A stretch of 64,000 nt of DNA from Herpetosiphon giganteus (GCF_016907925.1 NZ_JAFBCZ010000008.1:140506-204505); one strand, 5' to 3'. Counted from the first letter of the stretch, positions 1 through 8,670 are shown. The notes: generated by a model from the sequence alone, not told the origin. Numbers and translations are program-made.

Positions 1-356
1 TCATTTTAATTGACGATACGATTGTGCGTGGCACAACCAGCGGGCCAATTATCAAGCTGTTGCGCAAAGCTGGAGCTACCGAAGTCCATATGCGGGTCTC
101 GGCTCCGCCAATTCGCCATCCATGTTTTATGGGTGTTGATATGGCCACTCAGCCGGAATTGATTGCCTTCAACAAAACCGAGGCCGAGATTTGCGAAAGT
201 ATCGGCGCTGATTCGTTGGCCTATCTTTCAATGGAAGGCTTGATTCGCGCCACCCGTCGCGATGCCAATGGCTTTTGCGGCGCATGCTTTACTGGCAAAT
301 ATCCCTTCCCCATTCTTGAAGCAGGCAAGGAAATTTTCGAACTGACCAGCGTTTAG
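1..356 (+). CDS. purF: Amidophosphoribosyltransferase, C-terminal part (cut by window edge)
   Basis: PurF makes 5-phosphoribosylamine from PRPP and glutamine, the first step of purine synthesis, in the cytoplasm. The reading frame is open from base 3, so the gene begins outside the window. The visible part carries the PRPP-binding loop (IDDTIVRGTTS) typical of type I phosphoribosyltransferases and the family C-terminal stretch with FCGACFTGKYP. The paired cysteines there resemble those of Fe-S-containing PurF proteins such as that of Bacillus; that a cluster is present is inference. A strong hairpin follows the stop directly. Confidence 0.95.
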   Translation, partial: ILIDDTIVRGTTSGPIIKLLRKAGATEVHMRVSAPPIRHPCFMGVDMATQPELIAFNKTEAEICESIGADSLAYLSMEGLIRATRRDANGFCGACFTGKYPFPILEAGKEIFELTSV

Positions 357-369
357 CTTAAACAAAAAA

Positions 370-398
370 GCAGCCAGCCATGGTTCATGGCTGGCTGC
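370..398. terminator. Bidirectional intrinsic terminator between purF and the anti-sigma gene
   Basis: A perfect 13-bp stem (370-382 with 386-398) has a 3-base loop. It has six A on the left and a T-rich stretch on the right, so it can serve purF on the plus strand and the converging anti-sigma gene on the minus strand. Confidence 0.85.
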
Positions 399-406
399 TA
401 GTTATT

Positions 407-1186
407 TTAGGCATCGATGGTGCCGACCGCCAGCGGATTTGAGGTTGGCTGCTGGCTCCCGCCAGCTGGCTCGACCGTAATCCCGAGCAAGTTTTCAGCT
501 CCCGTCGAAGGCAAACGCTCAATCCAAATCAAGGCATCGCCACTGGTATTAACATCAAATACTTCCATACTTTGCGGCGTGCCATCGGCAATTAGCCAGA
601 GTTGATAACTTTGGTTGGCTGCCAAGGGCGGCAAATGGCTGGCGCTGAGATAGCTTTGGCCAGTTTGGGGATTGACGATAATATTGATTGAGCCGCCAGC
701 CATGCCCGTGCCAGTATCGGCCAAAGGCACTAATTGCGTGCCCGATTTGGCAAGCAGCTCAGTTAATTGTTGATTTTCGGCAATCAATGGCTGCAAACTA
801 GCAACTTCATTTTGCAATTGCCAGATGCGCCCGCCCAAGCCAGCCAAAAGCACCAGAAAAATAGTGAGAGCGGTTGCAATTAAATAGTAGCGCCGACTAA
901 ACAGGCTAGCCAGCCACGATTGACGCTTGGCAGGCTTGGGCGTTGGCTTACTTGCCACCACATTTGAGGGCTTGGCTAAACGCTCGCAAAACCGCTCATA
1001 GGCCCCTTCAGGCGGCTCACGTTGCTCGACGCTCCAGCGCAAAGCTTGGGCAACTTGTTGATATTGAGAATAACGTTGTTGCGCTTGGCTATTTGAGGCC
1101 AAATAATCCTCAACCTCTGCTGCCTCATCAGCAGGCAAAGCACCAAGTGCATACAATTCGATAAGTTCATCACGATGGTCAGTCAT
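407..1186 (-). CDS. Anti-sigma factor, RskA-like, one membrane segment
   Basis: Likely membrane-bound inhibitor of the ECF sigma factor encoded just upstream. The N-terminal ~60 residues (ELIELYALGALPADE) match the sigma-binding region of RskA/anti-sigma-K proteins, without the HxxxCxxC zinc motif. A membrane segment lies near residues 100-120, followed by an extracytoplasmic RskA domain containing YQLWLIADGTPQSMEVF and ending LLGITVEPAGGS. I start at 1186 because this ATG overlaps the sigma stop (1179-1181) and has a GGGG ribosome site inside the sigma gene; an upstream in-frame start at 1216 would lie further into sigma. The overlap implies translational coupling and a fixed sigma/anti-sigma ratio. 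Confidence 0.85.
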   Translation of the reverse strand: MTDHRDELIELYALGALPADEAAEVEDYLASNSQAQQRYSQYQQVAQALRWSVEQREPPEGAYERFCERLAKPSNVVASKPTPKPAKRQSWLASLFSRRYYLIATALTIFLVLLAGLGGRIWQLQNEVASLQPLIAENQQLTELLAKSGTQLVPLADTGTGMAGGSINIIVNPQTGQSYLSASHLPPLAANQSYQLWLIADGTPQSMEVFDVNTSGDALIWIERLPSTGAENLLGITVEPAGGSQQPTSNPLAVGTIDA

Positions 1187-1799
1187 TGAATACCCCTGTT
1201 TTGGAGAGAACGGCACGCAGCCGCTCCATGCCCCGACGAATGCGGGTTTTGACCGTCCCTAAAGGTTCACCTGTTGTTGCGGCAATCTCCAAGTGGCTCA
1301 AACCACGAAAAAATGCCAATTCAATTGCTTGTTGTTGGGATTCGGGCAAACTACGCAAGGCATCACGAACCTTCCCAGCTTGTTCATGCTGGATGGCTTG
1401 ATCGGTCATATCAGGTTGGTTTGGGTCGGAAATGAGGCCGAGCATGAGTTCACTGGCTTCAGCATCGACAGCTTGAGGCCGCCGGCTGCGTTTGCGAACT
1501 GCATCAATCGCGACGTGATGGGTCATCCCTAAAACCCATGAGCCAAAACGACCTCGTTGTGCGTCGAAGCTCCCTGAATAGCGCCAAACTCGTTCGAGAA
1601 CATCTTGCATCACTTCTTCGGCATCGGCTTCGTTGCCTAAAATCCGCAGTGCCAACGAAAAAATGGGTCGTGCATAACGCTCATACAATGTTTCTAAGGC
1701 TTGGGTGTTGCCTGCGGCTAGCTGCGCAGCCAACGCTAAATCAGCCTGATCACCCGATGCCACGGCCCGTGCCGTCTGAGAAGCTGGTTGATTTGCCAC
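1179..1799 (-). CDS. ECF RNA polymerase sigma factor
   Basis: A 206-residue sigma-70 family factor with region 2 (LYERYARPIFSLALRIL... ADAEEVMQDVLERVW) and region 4 (LPESQQQAIELAFFRGLSHLEIA... GTVKTRIRRGMERLR, the -35-binding helix-turn-helix). The pairing with an RskA-like anti-sigma suggests the SigK-type group. The start is GTG at 1799, five bases after AAAGGA. What releases it cannot be read from the sequence. The 700-base AT-rich region upstream separates it from a divergent secreted lectin, a possible but unproven target. Confidence 0.93.
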   Translation of the reverse strand: MANQPASQTARAVASGDQADLALAAQLAAGNTQALETLYERYARPIFSLALRILGNEADAEEVMQDVLERVWRYSGSFDAQRGRFGSWVLGMTHHVAIDAVRKRSRRPQAVDAEASELMLGLISDPNQPDMTDQAIQHEQAGKVRDALRSLPESQQQAIELAFFRGLSHLEIAATTGEPLGTVKTRIRRGMERLRAVLSKTGVFND

Positions 1800-2449
1800 T
1801 GAAATCCTTTCTTATCTTATGTTCGTCATCCAACAAAAAATGGATGCGATGGGTCATAAAGATAATCAGTATGCATCCAGACTAATTGATTTTGACGTAT
1901 AGCTATCATCCAAACCATTTGTGCTTGCACAACCCTTTTAGCTGCCCTCAATAATTAAATAAGTTTTGATTTTGTTAATCATTACGTTAATTTAATTATT
2001 TGATGTTAACATTTGTAATTAAATGAATCTTTTTACAAATGAGAACGTTCACATGCAACGATTAATCAGTAATCGCTTAATCACAGCAACTGTTGATTAA
2101 TCATCGCAAGCAATGAGTAATAATGCTTGCTGAGGTAGCAGATTAATCGGCTGGTAGAATAGTGGCTCGTTAAGCAAAAGCTACGCCACCAAATCCACAA
2201 ATATGCAAGGATCTACGTTAATCTGGTTCAATTCGGATGTTGCTATCAGGAAGGATACAATTGGTGGGCGGTGCAAGGAGTGATCAGGCGTGATTGCCCA
2301 CTAAGGCTTGATGAATTTCCAATCTATCCGCCGCAATTCTAGCGATTCCCCGCAATTTCTGCAAGTGCCACTTTGCGCCTGCGCTGCCCCTATTTCAGCA
2401 TTGCTGTACTTCTTGGCCTAAACTGCTCCAATCTAGCTTCTTTTAGTCA
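1800..2449. other. Long AT-rich intergenic region between divergent sigma and lectin genes
   Basis: No convincing gene is seen. The region holds three copies of the palindrome GATTAATC (2060-2067, 2095-2102, 2141-2148), a 7-bp inverted repeat GCAAGCA...TGCTTGC (2106-2130), and a GTGGGC...GCCCAC inverted repeat near 2265-2305. The first half is strongly AT-rich and the second half is closer to the genome average. Confidence 0.6.
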
Positions 2450-2479
2450 TTGAAATAAGCGATCAAGCCTAGCTATGAT
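2450..2479 (+). promoter_or_regulatory. Sigma-70-type promoter of the ricin-lectin gene
   Basis: TTGAAA (2450-2455), an 18-base spacer and TATGAT (2474-2479) lie about 35 bases before the start codon. Confidence 0.55.
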
Positions 2480-2514
2480 TATTAAAATTATTTAATTAAT
2501 CAGGAGTTATGCTG

Positions 2515-4530
2515 ATGGATCTAAAGTATCGTCATTGGCGGCTAGGGCTGCTGATCAGTTGCCTTGGCAGCATGCTGTTGGCTGGCTCGCTGAGCCAAGC
2601 ATCATCCGCCGCCGAGCCGCTTGCACTCAACGCCGAGGGCTACACCACCCGCAGTTTTGGCAGCGTCAGTTTTGAAGGCATCAGCTATCCCGTCCAAAGC
2701 AACGTCGCCAACGAGTATCTTCCCAGCACCACCCATTCGTACAGCGATTTGGGCAGCTATTATTTGGTCAATAGTGATTACAGCTTACCTAACGTGCCCA
2801 ACATCACAACTGGCGTATTGTGGTCGACAGGCAACAAAAACCGTGGTTGGGCAATCAATAGCGAGTATGATATTCGGGCTTTGGTGCAAGCTAATGGAGG
2901 TTTGTACGCACCCTACCAGACCATGCCTGGCTATCAATTGGGGCCTTGGAATGCCAGCACGCCCTGTTGTGGCTGGACATTGCAGCGCAATACCACAGGC
3001 TTTTATATCCAAGCAGATGGCAAGGTGCGCGTGCCCAAAACCCCAGCCGCCGCCCAACAAACCTGGGATGCCAACCAAAGTCTGACCGCCATCAATACCA
3101 CCAACGAAAGTATTGCCGTCACCGATGTGATGTTTCCTGGTGACGAGGATTATTACGCGGGCAACACCTATTTGCCGCGCTCAGCTGGTGTGCTAACCGC
3201 CAAATACAAACATTATGACAATCGCAATACCCACATTTATTGGGGCTTGAAGGGCCAGCATGTGCGCGATGTGGAAGATTGGGAAGCAGACGCACCTGGC
3301 GGTAGCAAACGCAAAATCTACACTGGTGGCTTCAAAATCGACGAAAGTGATAACGGCCAAGTTTGGGCTGGCATTTCGCATGGCAACGAATTTGTCGATC
3401 TCAATTTGCAGCCCAGCGTCAGCGCCCAGCAACTCTACAAAGTTGAGCTTTGGATTCAACGGCCAACGGGCATGGAATATTGGGGCGGCCTGAGTTATCA
3501 GCAGGGCGCTGATGGCAAATGGCGCGCGTTTGGCGATGGCAGCCACGTGACTAATTGGGGCAATGGCACGTTTGGCTTGGTGGCAACCGCCTATCGCAAC
3601 CGCAACGAACGGATCTTGCTGGTCTATCGCGCCTTGCCTGGTGGCGATAATCCGCCAACTCCAACGCCGCCACCACCGCCACCAAGCAACGCCGCCTATT
3701 TCAACCTGATCAATCGCAGCAGCGGGCTATGTTTGGATGTTGACAATGCGAATAGCGCCGATGGCACCAAAGTGCAGCAATGGACATGCAACAACTCAAA
3801 TGCCCAGCAATGGCAACTGCGGCTTGCAGAAAGCGGCTATTATCAACTGGTTTCGCGGGCAACTGGCAAATGTTTGGATCTGGCGGCGTGGAGCACTGCC
3901 GATGGTGGCATTGCCAATCAATGGGCCTGTGGTAGCAACCAAGCCAATCAGCAGTGGAATTTGCAAACCGTCAGCGATGGCTGGGTGCGAATCGCCAACC
4001 GCAACAGTGCCAAATATCTCTCAATCGTCTATGGCTCGGTCGAACCTGGCGCGGCGACCCATCAATGGCCTTGGCTGGGCAATCCCGACCAACAATGGCG
4101 ACTTCAGCCAGTTGGCACGCTGCAGATTGCCAACAAAAACAGCAATAAATGTGTTGATGTCGCCAATAATAACAGCGCCGATGGCACGAATATTTTGCAA
4201 TGGCCCTGTTACGCTGGGGCTGCGCAGCAATGGCAATTTCAGCATAGCGATAATGGCTATTACAAGCTGCGACACCCAAGCAGCGGTAAAATGCTCTCAG
4301 TTGCTGGCGATTCGAGCGCCGATGGAGCCAATATCCATCTCTGGGCGGAGGTCAGCAACCAAAGCCAACAATGGCGGCTTGAATTGCTCGACGATGGTTT
4401 TCTGCGTTTTGTTAATCGAGCAACGGGCAAAGTTATTGATGTAGCTGATGGCAGCAGCGCTGATAATGCCAATATCCAGCAATGGACATGGAATAGCAGC
4501 GCCGCCCAACGCTTCAAACTGACGAATTAG
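2515..4530 (+). CDS. Secreted protein with two C-terminal ricin-type beta-trefoil domains
   Basis: I start at ATG 2515: AGGAG (2502-2506) lies 8 bases upstream, while the ATG at 2509 is only 2 bases from it. A signal peptide (LGLLISCLGSMLLAGSLSQA) is followed by a region of about 350 residues that I do not recognise, rich in Trp, Tyr and Asn. A Pro-rich hinge (TPTPPPPPP, near residue 385) leads to two ricin-type lectin units with repeated QQW motifs and LINRSSGLCLDV-like repeats, about 140 residues each. Such lectin units bind sugars; the N-terminal part is probably an enzyme or adhesin acting on polysaccharide, but its catalytic residues cannot be named. Export and sugar binding fit a predatory or polymer-degrading lifestyle (inference). 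Confidence 0.85.
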   Translation: MDLKYRHWRLGLLISCLGSMLLAGSLSQASSAAEPLALNAEGYTTRSFGSVSFEGISYPVQSNVANEYLPSTTHSYSDLGSYYLVNSDYSLPNVPNITTGVLWSTGNKNRGWAINSEYDIRALVQANGGLYAPYQTMPGYQLGPWNASTPCCGWTLQRNTTGFYIQADGKVRVPKTPAAAQQTWDANQSLTAINTTNESIAVTDVMFPGDEDYYAGNTYLPRSAGVLTAKYKHYDNRNTHIYWGLKGQHVRDVEDWEADAPGGSKRKIYTGGFKIDESDNGQVWAGISHGNEFVDLNLQPSVSAQQLYKVELWIQRPTGMEYWGGLSYQQGADGKWRAFGDGSHVTNWGNGTFGLVATAYRNRNERILLVYRALPGGDNPPTPTPPPPPPSNAAYFNLINRSSGLCLDVDNANSADGTKVQQWTCNNSNAQQWQLRLAESGYYQLVSRATGKCLDLAAWSTADGGIANQWACGSNQANQQWNLQTVSDGWVRIANRNSAKYLSIVYGSVEPGAATHQWPWLGNPDQQWRLQPVGTLQIANKNSNKCVDVANNNSADGTNILQWPCYAGAAQQWQFQHSDNGYYKLRHPSSGKMLSVAGDSSADGANIHLWAEVSNQSQQWRLELLDDGFLRFVNRATGKVIDVADGSSADNANIQQWTWNSSAAQRFKLTN

Positions 4531-4536
4531 GAGTTT

Positions 4537-4793
4537 GTTAACCACGAAGGACACGAAGAACACGAAGAATTAATTACTTGGATTATTGTGTTTTTACAAA
4601 ACCTAAGTATTCAACGAACCCAACATTCGTGCTTTTCGTGGTTAAATTTCATCCTTCAGCACGTTGTTAACCACGAAGAACACGAAGATGAATTAATTGA
4701 ATTATTGTGCTTTTACAAAACCCAAAATATTCAACGAACCCAACATTCGTGCCCTTCGTGCTCTTCGTGGTTAAATTTCATCCTTCATCCCTT
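4537..4793. repeat. Two tandem ~129-bp units with CACGAAG ends
   Basis: Units start at 4537 and 4666. Each begins TTAACCACGAAG, contains 9-base periodic ACACGAAGA, shares a middle segment (TATTCAACGAACCCAACATT) and ends in the reverse complement CTTCGTGGTTAA. Each unit can therefore fold on itself. The repeats end just before the aroF stop codon. Confidence 0.8.
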
Positions 4794-4795
4794 CG

Positions 4796-5821
4796 TTATG
4801 CAACTGCTAATTCTGGATCCAAGGCGGCGATCAAACGGCGAACTTGTTGCATCAATTGGGCAAAGTTGAGGTGGTTGAGTGATTGAGGGCCGTCGGATGA
4901 GGCGCGGTCGGGGTCGTGGTGAACTTCGATCATCAAGCCATCTGCACCAGCTGCCAAGCCTGCTAAGGCCATTGGCGCAACCAAGTACCATTTGCCAGTG
5001 CCATGGCTGGGGTCGGCAATTACTGGCAGGTGGGTGCGACGCTTGGCGACGGCCACAGCATTCAAATCGAGGGTGTTGCGGGTGGCGGTTTCGTAGGTGC
5101 GAATCCCACGTTCGCAGAGAATCACATTGCGATTGCCAGTTGCGAGGATGTATTCAGCGGCCAGCAACCATTCTTCGACGGTCGCTGAAGGCCCGCGCTT
5201 GACCATAATTGGCTTGCCAGTTTGGCCTGCTTCTTCCAAGAGGGCGAAATTTTGCATATTGCGAGCGCCAAGCTGAATAATATCGGTGTAGCGGGCAACC
5301 AATTCAACATCGCGGGTGTTGAGCGCTTCGGTGATGATCGGCAGGCCGGTTTCTTCGCGGGCTTGGGCCAAAATCTTCAAGCCCTCTTCGCCCAAACCAC
5401 GGAAGGCGTACGGCGAGGTGCGTGGTTTGAACGCGCCACCGCGGAGGATGTTGGCTCCTGCTGCTTTGACCGCGTGAGCCGTGCTCAACAATTGCTCAGC
5501 GCTTTCAACGGAACAAGGGCCAGCCATCACGACTGGCGTACCGCCGCCAATTTCCAAATCGCCAACCCGAATCACCGTGTTATGTTGTTGGAACTCGCGG
5601 CCAGCCAGTTTGTAGGGGCGGGTGATGCGCAACGTGGTTTGCACGCCGCTCATTGATTGCAATTGTTCTTCCAAGCCAGCTGGGATTTTTGCGCCAACCA
5701 CCCCAATCACAATTCGCTCTTCGCCTTCGGATAAATGGCCCTTGAGATTATTTTCAGCTAAGCGGGCCAAAACAGCGTCACGGTCGGTCAGATCAGCGTG
5801 CGATTTCATTACAACGATCAT
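4796..5821 (-). CDS. aroF: 3-deoxy-7-phosphoheptulonate synthase (DAHP synthase)
   Basis: Condenses phosphoenolpyruvate and erythrose 4-phosphate, the first step to chorismate and aromatic amino acids. The protein has an N-terminal ferredoxin-like regulatory domain (about residues 1-75), then the KDO8PS-like TIM barrel with [28 protein letters not shown] and [11 protein letters not shown] motifs, a layout known from the Thermotoga-type enzymes. GGAGG lies 9 bases before ATG 5821, so this start (342 residues) is preferred over an upstream in-frame codon at 5851. It is the second gene after aroH, 72 bases downstream, and both should be controlled by the Phe/Tyr attenuator in front of aroH. Confidence 0.95.
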   Translation of the reverse strand: MIVVMKSHADLTDRDAVLARLAENNLKGHLSEGEERIVIGVVGAKIPAGLEEQLQSMSGVQTTLRITRPYKLAGREFQQHNTVIRVGDLEIGGGTPVVMAGPCSVESAEQLLSTAHAVKAAGANILRGGAFKPRTSPYAFRGLGEEGLKILAQAREETGLPIITEALNTRDVELVARYTDIIQLGARNMQNFALLEEAGQTGKPIMVKRGPSATVEEWLLAAEYILATGNRNVILCERGIRTYETATRNTLDLNAVAVAKRRTHLPVIADPSHGTGKWYLVAPMALAGLAAGADGLMIEVHHDPDRASSDGPQSLNHLNFAQLMQQVRRLIAALDPELAVA

Positions 5822-5893
5822 GGTCAAATGCCTCCAAATTGACAAACCCAAATACCAATACCAAATACCAAGGTGGACGGCTGGCAGCCAAAT

Positions 5894-6298
5894 TTAGGCT
5901 GGTTGCCAGGTGGGCATGTTCAACAACGCTGTTGATTGAGCGCGCTCAGGGCGCAATTTGGCGGCATCGCCAAGATAGCAATGTATGATTTCGCTGGGTT
6001 TGCGGCTGGTATTCCACAACATCAGCACCCGAATACACATCGATAAACTGCCAGGCACATCCATTTCGTGGGCGCAAAGCATCGCCAAGTCGTTCCAACC
6101 AAGCTGGCGAGCGGCCAAGGCAGGGAATTGTGCGTTGAGATTGGAGGATGTGGTAAAAAAGACACATGCAACATCGTCAAGATCGATCTCGTTAGCCTGA
6201 ACCATGGCCAACAACAACTCACTGGTTGCGGCGAGCACAGCCTCTGACGTATTTTCCACTGCCACCGTCGCACCGCGAACTCCACGACAAACGAGCAT
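5894..6298 (-). CDS. aroH: Chorismate mutase, AroH type
   Basis: Converts chorismate to prephenate for phenylalanine and tyrosine. The 134-residue protein matches the monofunctional trimeric AroH family: CRGVRGATVAVENT at the N terminus with the binding arginines, then DDVACVFFTTSSNLNAQFPA, and MDVPGSLSMCIRVLMLWNT with the conserved Cys/Arg. ATG 6298 has GGAGG five bases upstream; the longer open frame upstream is the leader region read in another frame. The start codon lies 29 bases after an intrinsic terminator, so expression depends on read-through. Together with aroF it makes the committed branch to Phe and Tyr. Confidence 0.95.
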   Translation of the reverse strand: MLVCRGVRGATVAVENTSEAVLAATSELLLAMVQANEIDLDDVACVFFTTSSNLNAQFPALAARQLGWNDLAMLCAHEMDVPGSLSMCIRVLMLWNTSRKPSEIIHCYLGDAAKLRPERAQSTALLNMPTWQPA

Positions 6299-6327
6299 AG
6301 CATCCTCCAATTGAAGCACAACAAAAA

Positions 6328-6350
6328 GCGCGGAGCTTGTCGCTCCGCGC
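6328..6350 (-). terminator. Attenuator terminator before aroH
   Basis: A perfect 9-bp GC-rich stem (6342-6350 with 6328-6336), a 5-base loop and a run of five U (plus-strand A 6323-6327) form a complete intrinsic terminator in the leader of aroH-aroF. A competing pairing of 6389-6405 with 6339-6356 would prevent it from forming. Confidence 0.85.
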
Positions 6351-6383
6351 CGAAGGTTCTTCCAAAAATCAGTAAAGGTGTGT

Positions 6384-6482
6384 CTAATCCTTCGTAGGCA
6401 GCGACAACTCAATATGGCAGCTAAAGTAATAAAAATAGCTGCTAAAGAATGCATATGAGTTATAGCTGTTGAAAGATTGCAT
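6384..6482 (-). CDS. Phe/Tyr-rich attenuation leader peptide of aroH-aroF
   Basis: A 32-codon ORF starts at ATG 6482 and stops at TAG 6384-6386. Ten of its first 20 residues are Phe or Tyr: F4, Y7, Y10, F12, F13, Y16, F17, Y18, Y19, F20. There is no Trp. It lies between a sigma-70-type promoter and an intrinsic terminator in front of aroH. Its last codons overlap the 5' arm of the predicted antiterminator, the geometry used in ribosome-mediated attenuation. The ribosome site is weak (AAGG, 11 bases upstream). The peptide itself probably has no function beyond sensing charged tRNA-Phe and tRNA-Tyr. Confidence 0.8.
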   Translation of the reverse strand: MQSFNSYNSYAFFSSYFYYFSCHIELSLPTKD

Positions 6483-6518
6483 GGCTGACAAAACCTTGTG
6501 TCAATTACGATTGGCGCG

Positions 6519-6548
6519 AGCATACCACATTGCTCGCCATTTCGTCAA
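6519..6548 (-). promoter_or_regulatory. Promoter of the aroH-aroF leader transcript
   Basis: TTGACG (6543-6548), an 18-base spacer and TATGCT (6519-6524) on the minus strand lie about 37 bases before the leader peptide ATG. A TTGACA at 6499-6504 was considered, but it lacks a good -10 and would start inside the leader ORF. Confidence 0.65.
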
Positions 6549-6550
6549 GT

Positions 6551-6893
6551 ATCAATTTTGAGCAACAAACTTAACAATCTTGCGAAGGATGAAGGATGAG
6601 GTGTACTGGTTCATTGGGTTGGCAACGAGTGGCATGCCCTCACCCCCAGCCCCTCTCCCACTCAACGCGGGCGAGGGGAGCACGGGCCACGTGGTTCTCC
6701 CTCGCCTCAAGGATAAGGGAACTACTCTTGTTTGCATCAATCCTTGCCGAACGATCAAATTAAAGCCCCTCGCCCGTCGGACGGGAGAGGGGTTGGGGCG
6801 AGGGCTGATCCGCTATATTCTATGTTTTCCGATCCCCATTATCCAATCCCTGATCCCTATGCTCTATGCTCTATGTTCTATGCTCTATCCCCG
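6551..6893. repeat. Intergenic repeat cluster, including one copy of an 84-bp dispersed repeat
   Basis: No gene is seen. 6602-6685 matches 18739-18822 in inverted orientation with five differences in 84 bases. 6763-6810 is a partly complementary GC-rich arm. 6853-6890 holds a 7-base tandem repeat (TATGCTC/TATGTTC). A short GATGAAG repeat lies near 6585. Confidence 0.8.
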
Positions 6894-8609
6894 CTAGGCA
6901 CTTGCCGCAAAACGACTGGTGCGCAAGGTTGATGGCGCTTGGCGACGACGAGCAGCGCGTAATGGCCGCACAGGCAATTGCTCACTCACCACGGCAGTGC
7001 GCACTGGCAGCGGCTTGCGGGCTGGTTGCTCGATCGTGGCGATGCTATAGCCCAAGGCGCTCATTTGAGCCATCAAGTTTTGCGGTGCAATCTCGCGCAT
7101 CACCAATTGATCGCCATCTTGCTCGATGATAATGCGGCGCATTTCTGGGTTCAAACAGTGGTGTGCGCCACCTTTGCCGCCAATCATGGCTTGGTATGCA
7201 CCAACGCCACAAACCGCCAACACCATGCCTGCTTGGAATTCAGGCAACATCAAGGCTGGGCGATGCGAACGTGGATACAGATCGTCAGAATCGCAGGTGC
7301 GGCGGCCACCCAAACGCACTGCTTGCACCGCTGTATCCCAGCCATCCAAGGGCACAACCACAAATTCTTGATCAACAATCAAGGTATCTGGGGCCGAAAC
7401 CATCAATGAGCCATTCAACAAATACCAAGGCTCAATTGCGCCAGCTTCTTTTACCCGACCAACTTCAATCAAATACAGATTGTGGTTGGCAACGGTGTAG
7501 CGGCCACATTCGGCGATGATCATGGGTGCTGCCACGCCATGTTCAGCACAAATTGCCTGGGTATTGGCCATCAAGTTGGTCAAAAAGCCAACATAATCAA
7601 ATTGGAAATTCAAATCGTAGCCCGAGGTTGGCATGCCGCCGCCAAAATTAAACATCGTCAAGCTTGGGGTAGCACTGGCCAAAGCAGCATAGGCGTTGGC
7701 GGAACGCGCCAAACGGGCTTCCCATGCGGCAGCATCCTCAATTTGCGAGCCAACCATGGCGTGATAGACCACCAATTGATGGGCTGTTCCAGCCAAACGT
7801 TGAGCAACAAGCTGCATTTCTGCGGGCGTTAAGCCGAAGCGCTCTGCTCCAGCATGGTTGCGATCCACGACTTCAGGGGCGTGGCGCTCACGAACACCAA
7901 ACAACATTGGTTCACGGCTGTGAGTCAACATATAATCAAGTTCATCGAGATCATCAAGCACTGTCACGACCCGTTCGTAGCCAGCGTGGCGCAAGGCCAA
8001 GATCCCATCGAGATACATCGGCTCTTTCGAGCCATTACAGAAGATATAGCGATCTTCGGAAAGCACGCCTTGCCGCCAGAGATGGTGGGCAATCACCACA
8101 TCGGCAGCAGCCGAGGTTTCGTAGTGAGCACCAGCATTCAAGGCTGTACGCACCACTTCTTCCGAAAAATTGGCCTTGGTAGCATAGGCATACAAGAACG
8201 AGCCTGTATAGCCTGCTGCTGCCTGTGCGGCCATCGCATAATCAAGCATATTCTGCACCTGCGTCGTAATTTGCGGGCAGAACGAAACCTCAAGGGGCGC
8301 ACCAAATTGCTCAACCAATGCACCCAGATCGACCGTATCGCCCAAGAGCAAGCGCTCATTGCGGCGCGTTAGAAAATCGGTCAAAGCCCCAGCACCCGAA
8401 AAGCCAAATGAATCATTCAGGTAGCCAGCATAGGTTTGCTCGATCAACTGGACATGTCCCTCCAAGCCGTGATAGCCACGACGATAGTGCTCAGCCACAA
8501 CAGGGGACTGAGAGAACAAAGTACAATCAAAATTAGCGGTGTTCGTTCGTGTGTTTATTGACGGAGACTCCCAAGTGCATTGCCCATTTTTTGGGCATAA
8601 AAAAACCAC
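6894..8609 (-). CDS. PLP-dependent decarboxylase, arginine/ornithine/diaminopimelate type (fold III)
   Basis: Resembles biosynthetic arginine decarboxylase and related alanine-racemase-fold enzymes. The PLP-lysine motif is FLYAYATKANFSEEVV (about residue 145), with substrate/PLP motifs FNFGGGMPTSG and IIAECGRYTVANHNLYLIEV and a C-terminal GVGAYQAMIGGKGGAHHCLNPEMRRI that can hold the conserved active-site cysteine or acid. The product is probably agmatine or another amine; the exact substrate is not certain. The frame opens at GTG 8609, but no good ribosome site is seen and the true start may be up to 45 codons downstream. The last ~50 residues are Arg-rich and low in complexity. A long structured leader with its own promoter and terminator precedes it. 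Confidence 0.8.
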   Translation of the reverse strand: MVFLCPKNGQCTWESPSINTRTNTANFDCTLFSQSPVVAEHYRRGYHGLEGHVQLIEQTYAGYLNDSFGFSGAGALTDFLTRRNERLLLGDTVDLGALVEQFGAPLEVSFCPQITTQVQNMLDYAMAAQAAAGYTGSFLYAYATKANFSEEVVRTALNAGAHYETSAAADVVIAHHLWRQGVLSEDRYIFCNGSKEPMYLDGILALRHAGYERVVTVLDDLDELDYMLTHSREPMLFGVRERHAPEVVDRNHAGAERFGLTPAEMQLVAQRLAGTAHQLVVYHAMVGSQIEDAAAWEARLARSANAYAALASATPSLTMFNFGGGMPTSGYDLNFQFDYVGFLTNLMANTQAICAEHGVAAPMIIAECGRYTVANHNLYLIEVGRVKEAGAIEPWYLLNGSLMVSAPDTLIVDQEFVVVPLDGWDTAVQAVRLGGRRTCDSDDLYPRSHRPALMLPEFQAGMVLAVCGVGAYQAMIGGKGGAHHCLNPEMRRIIIEQDGDQLVMREIAPQNLMAQMSALGYSIATIEQPARKPLPVRTAVVSEQLPVRPLRAARRRQAPSTLRTSRFAASA

Positions 8610-8644
8610 GTGTCATGGCGACATTTGGCTTAAGCACTGGGCAT

Positions 8645-8670
8645 AAAAAACCTGCCCAATTGTGGCAGGT
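8645..8670 (-). terminator. Intrinsic terminator in the leader of the decarboxylase gene
   Basis: A 7-bp stem ACCTGCC/GGCAGGT (8650-8656, 8664-8670) is followed on the minus strand by six U. It lies only about 36 bases upstream of the first possible start codon, so it acts either as an attenuator for the gene or as the end of a separate RNA. Confidence 0.7.

Noticed and set aside
6491..6504. TTGACA as alternative -35 for aroH-aroF
   Set aside because: No good -10 at the right distance, and the transcript would begin inside the leader ORF.
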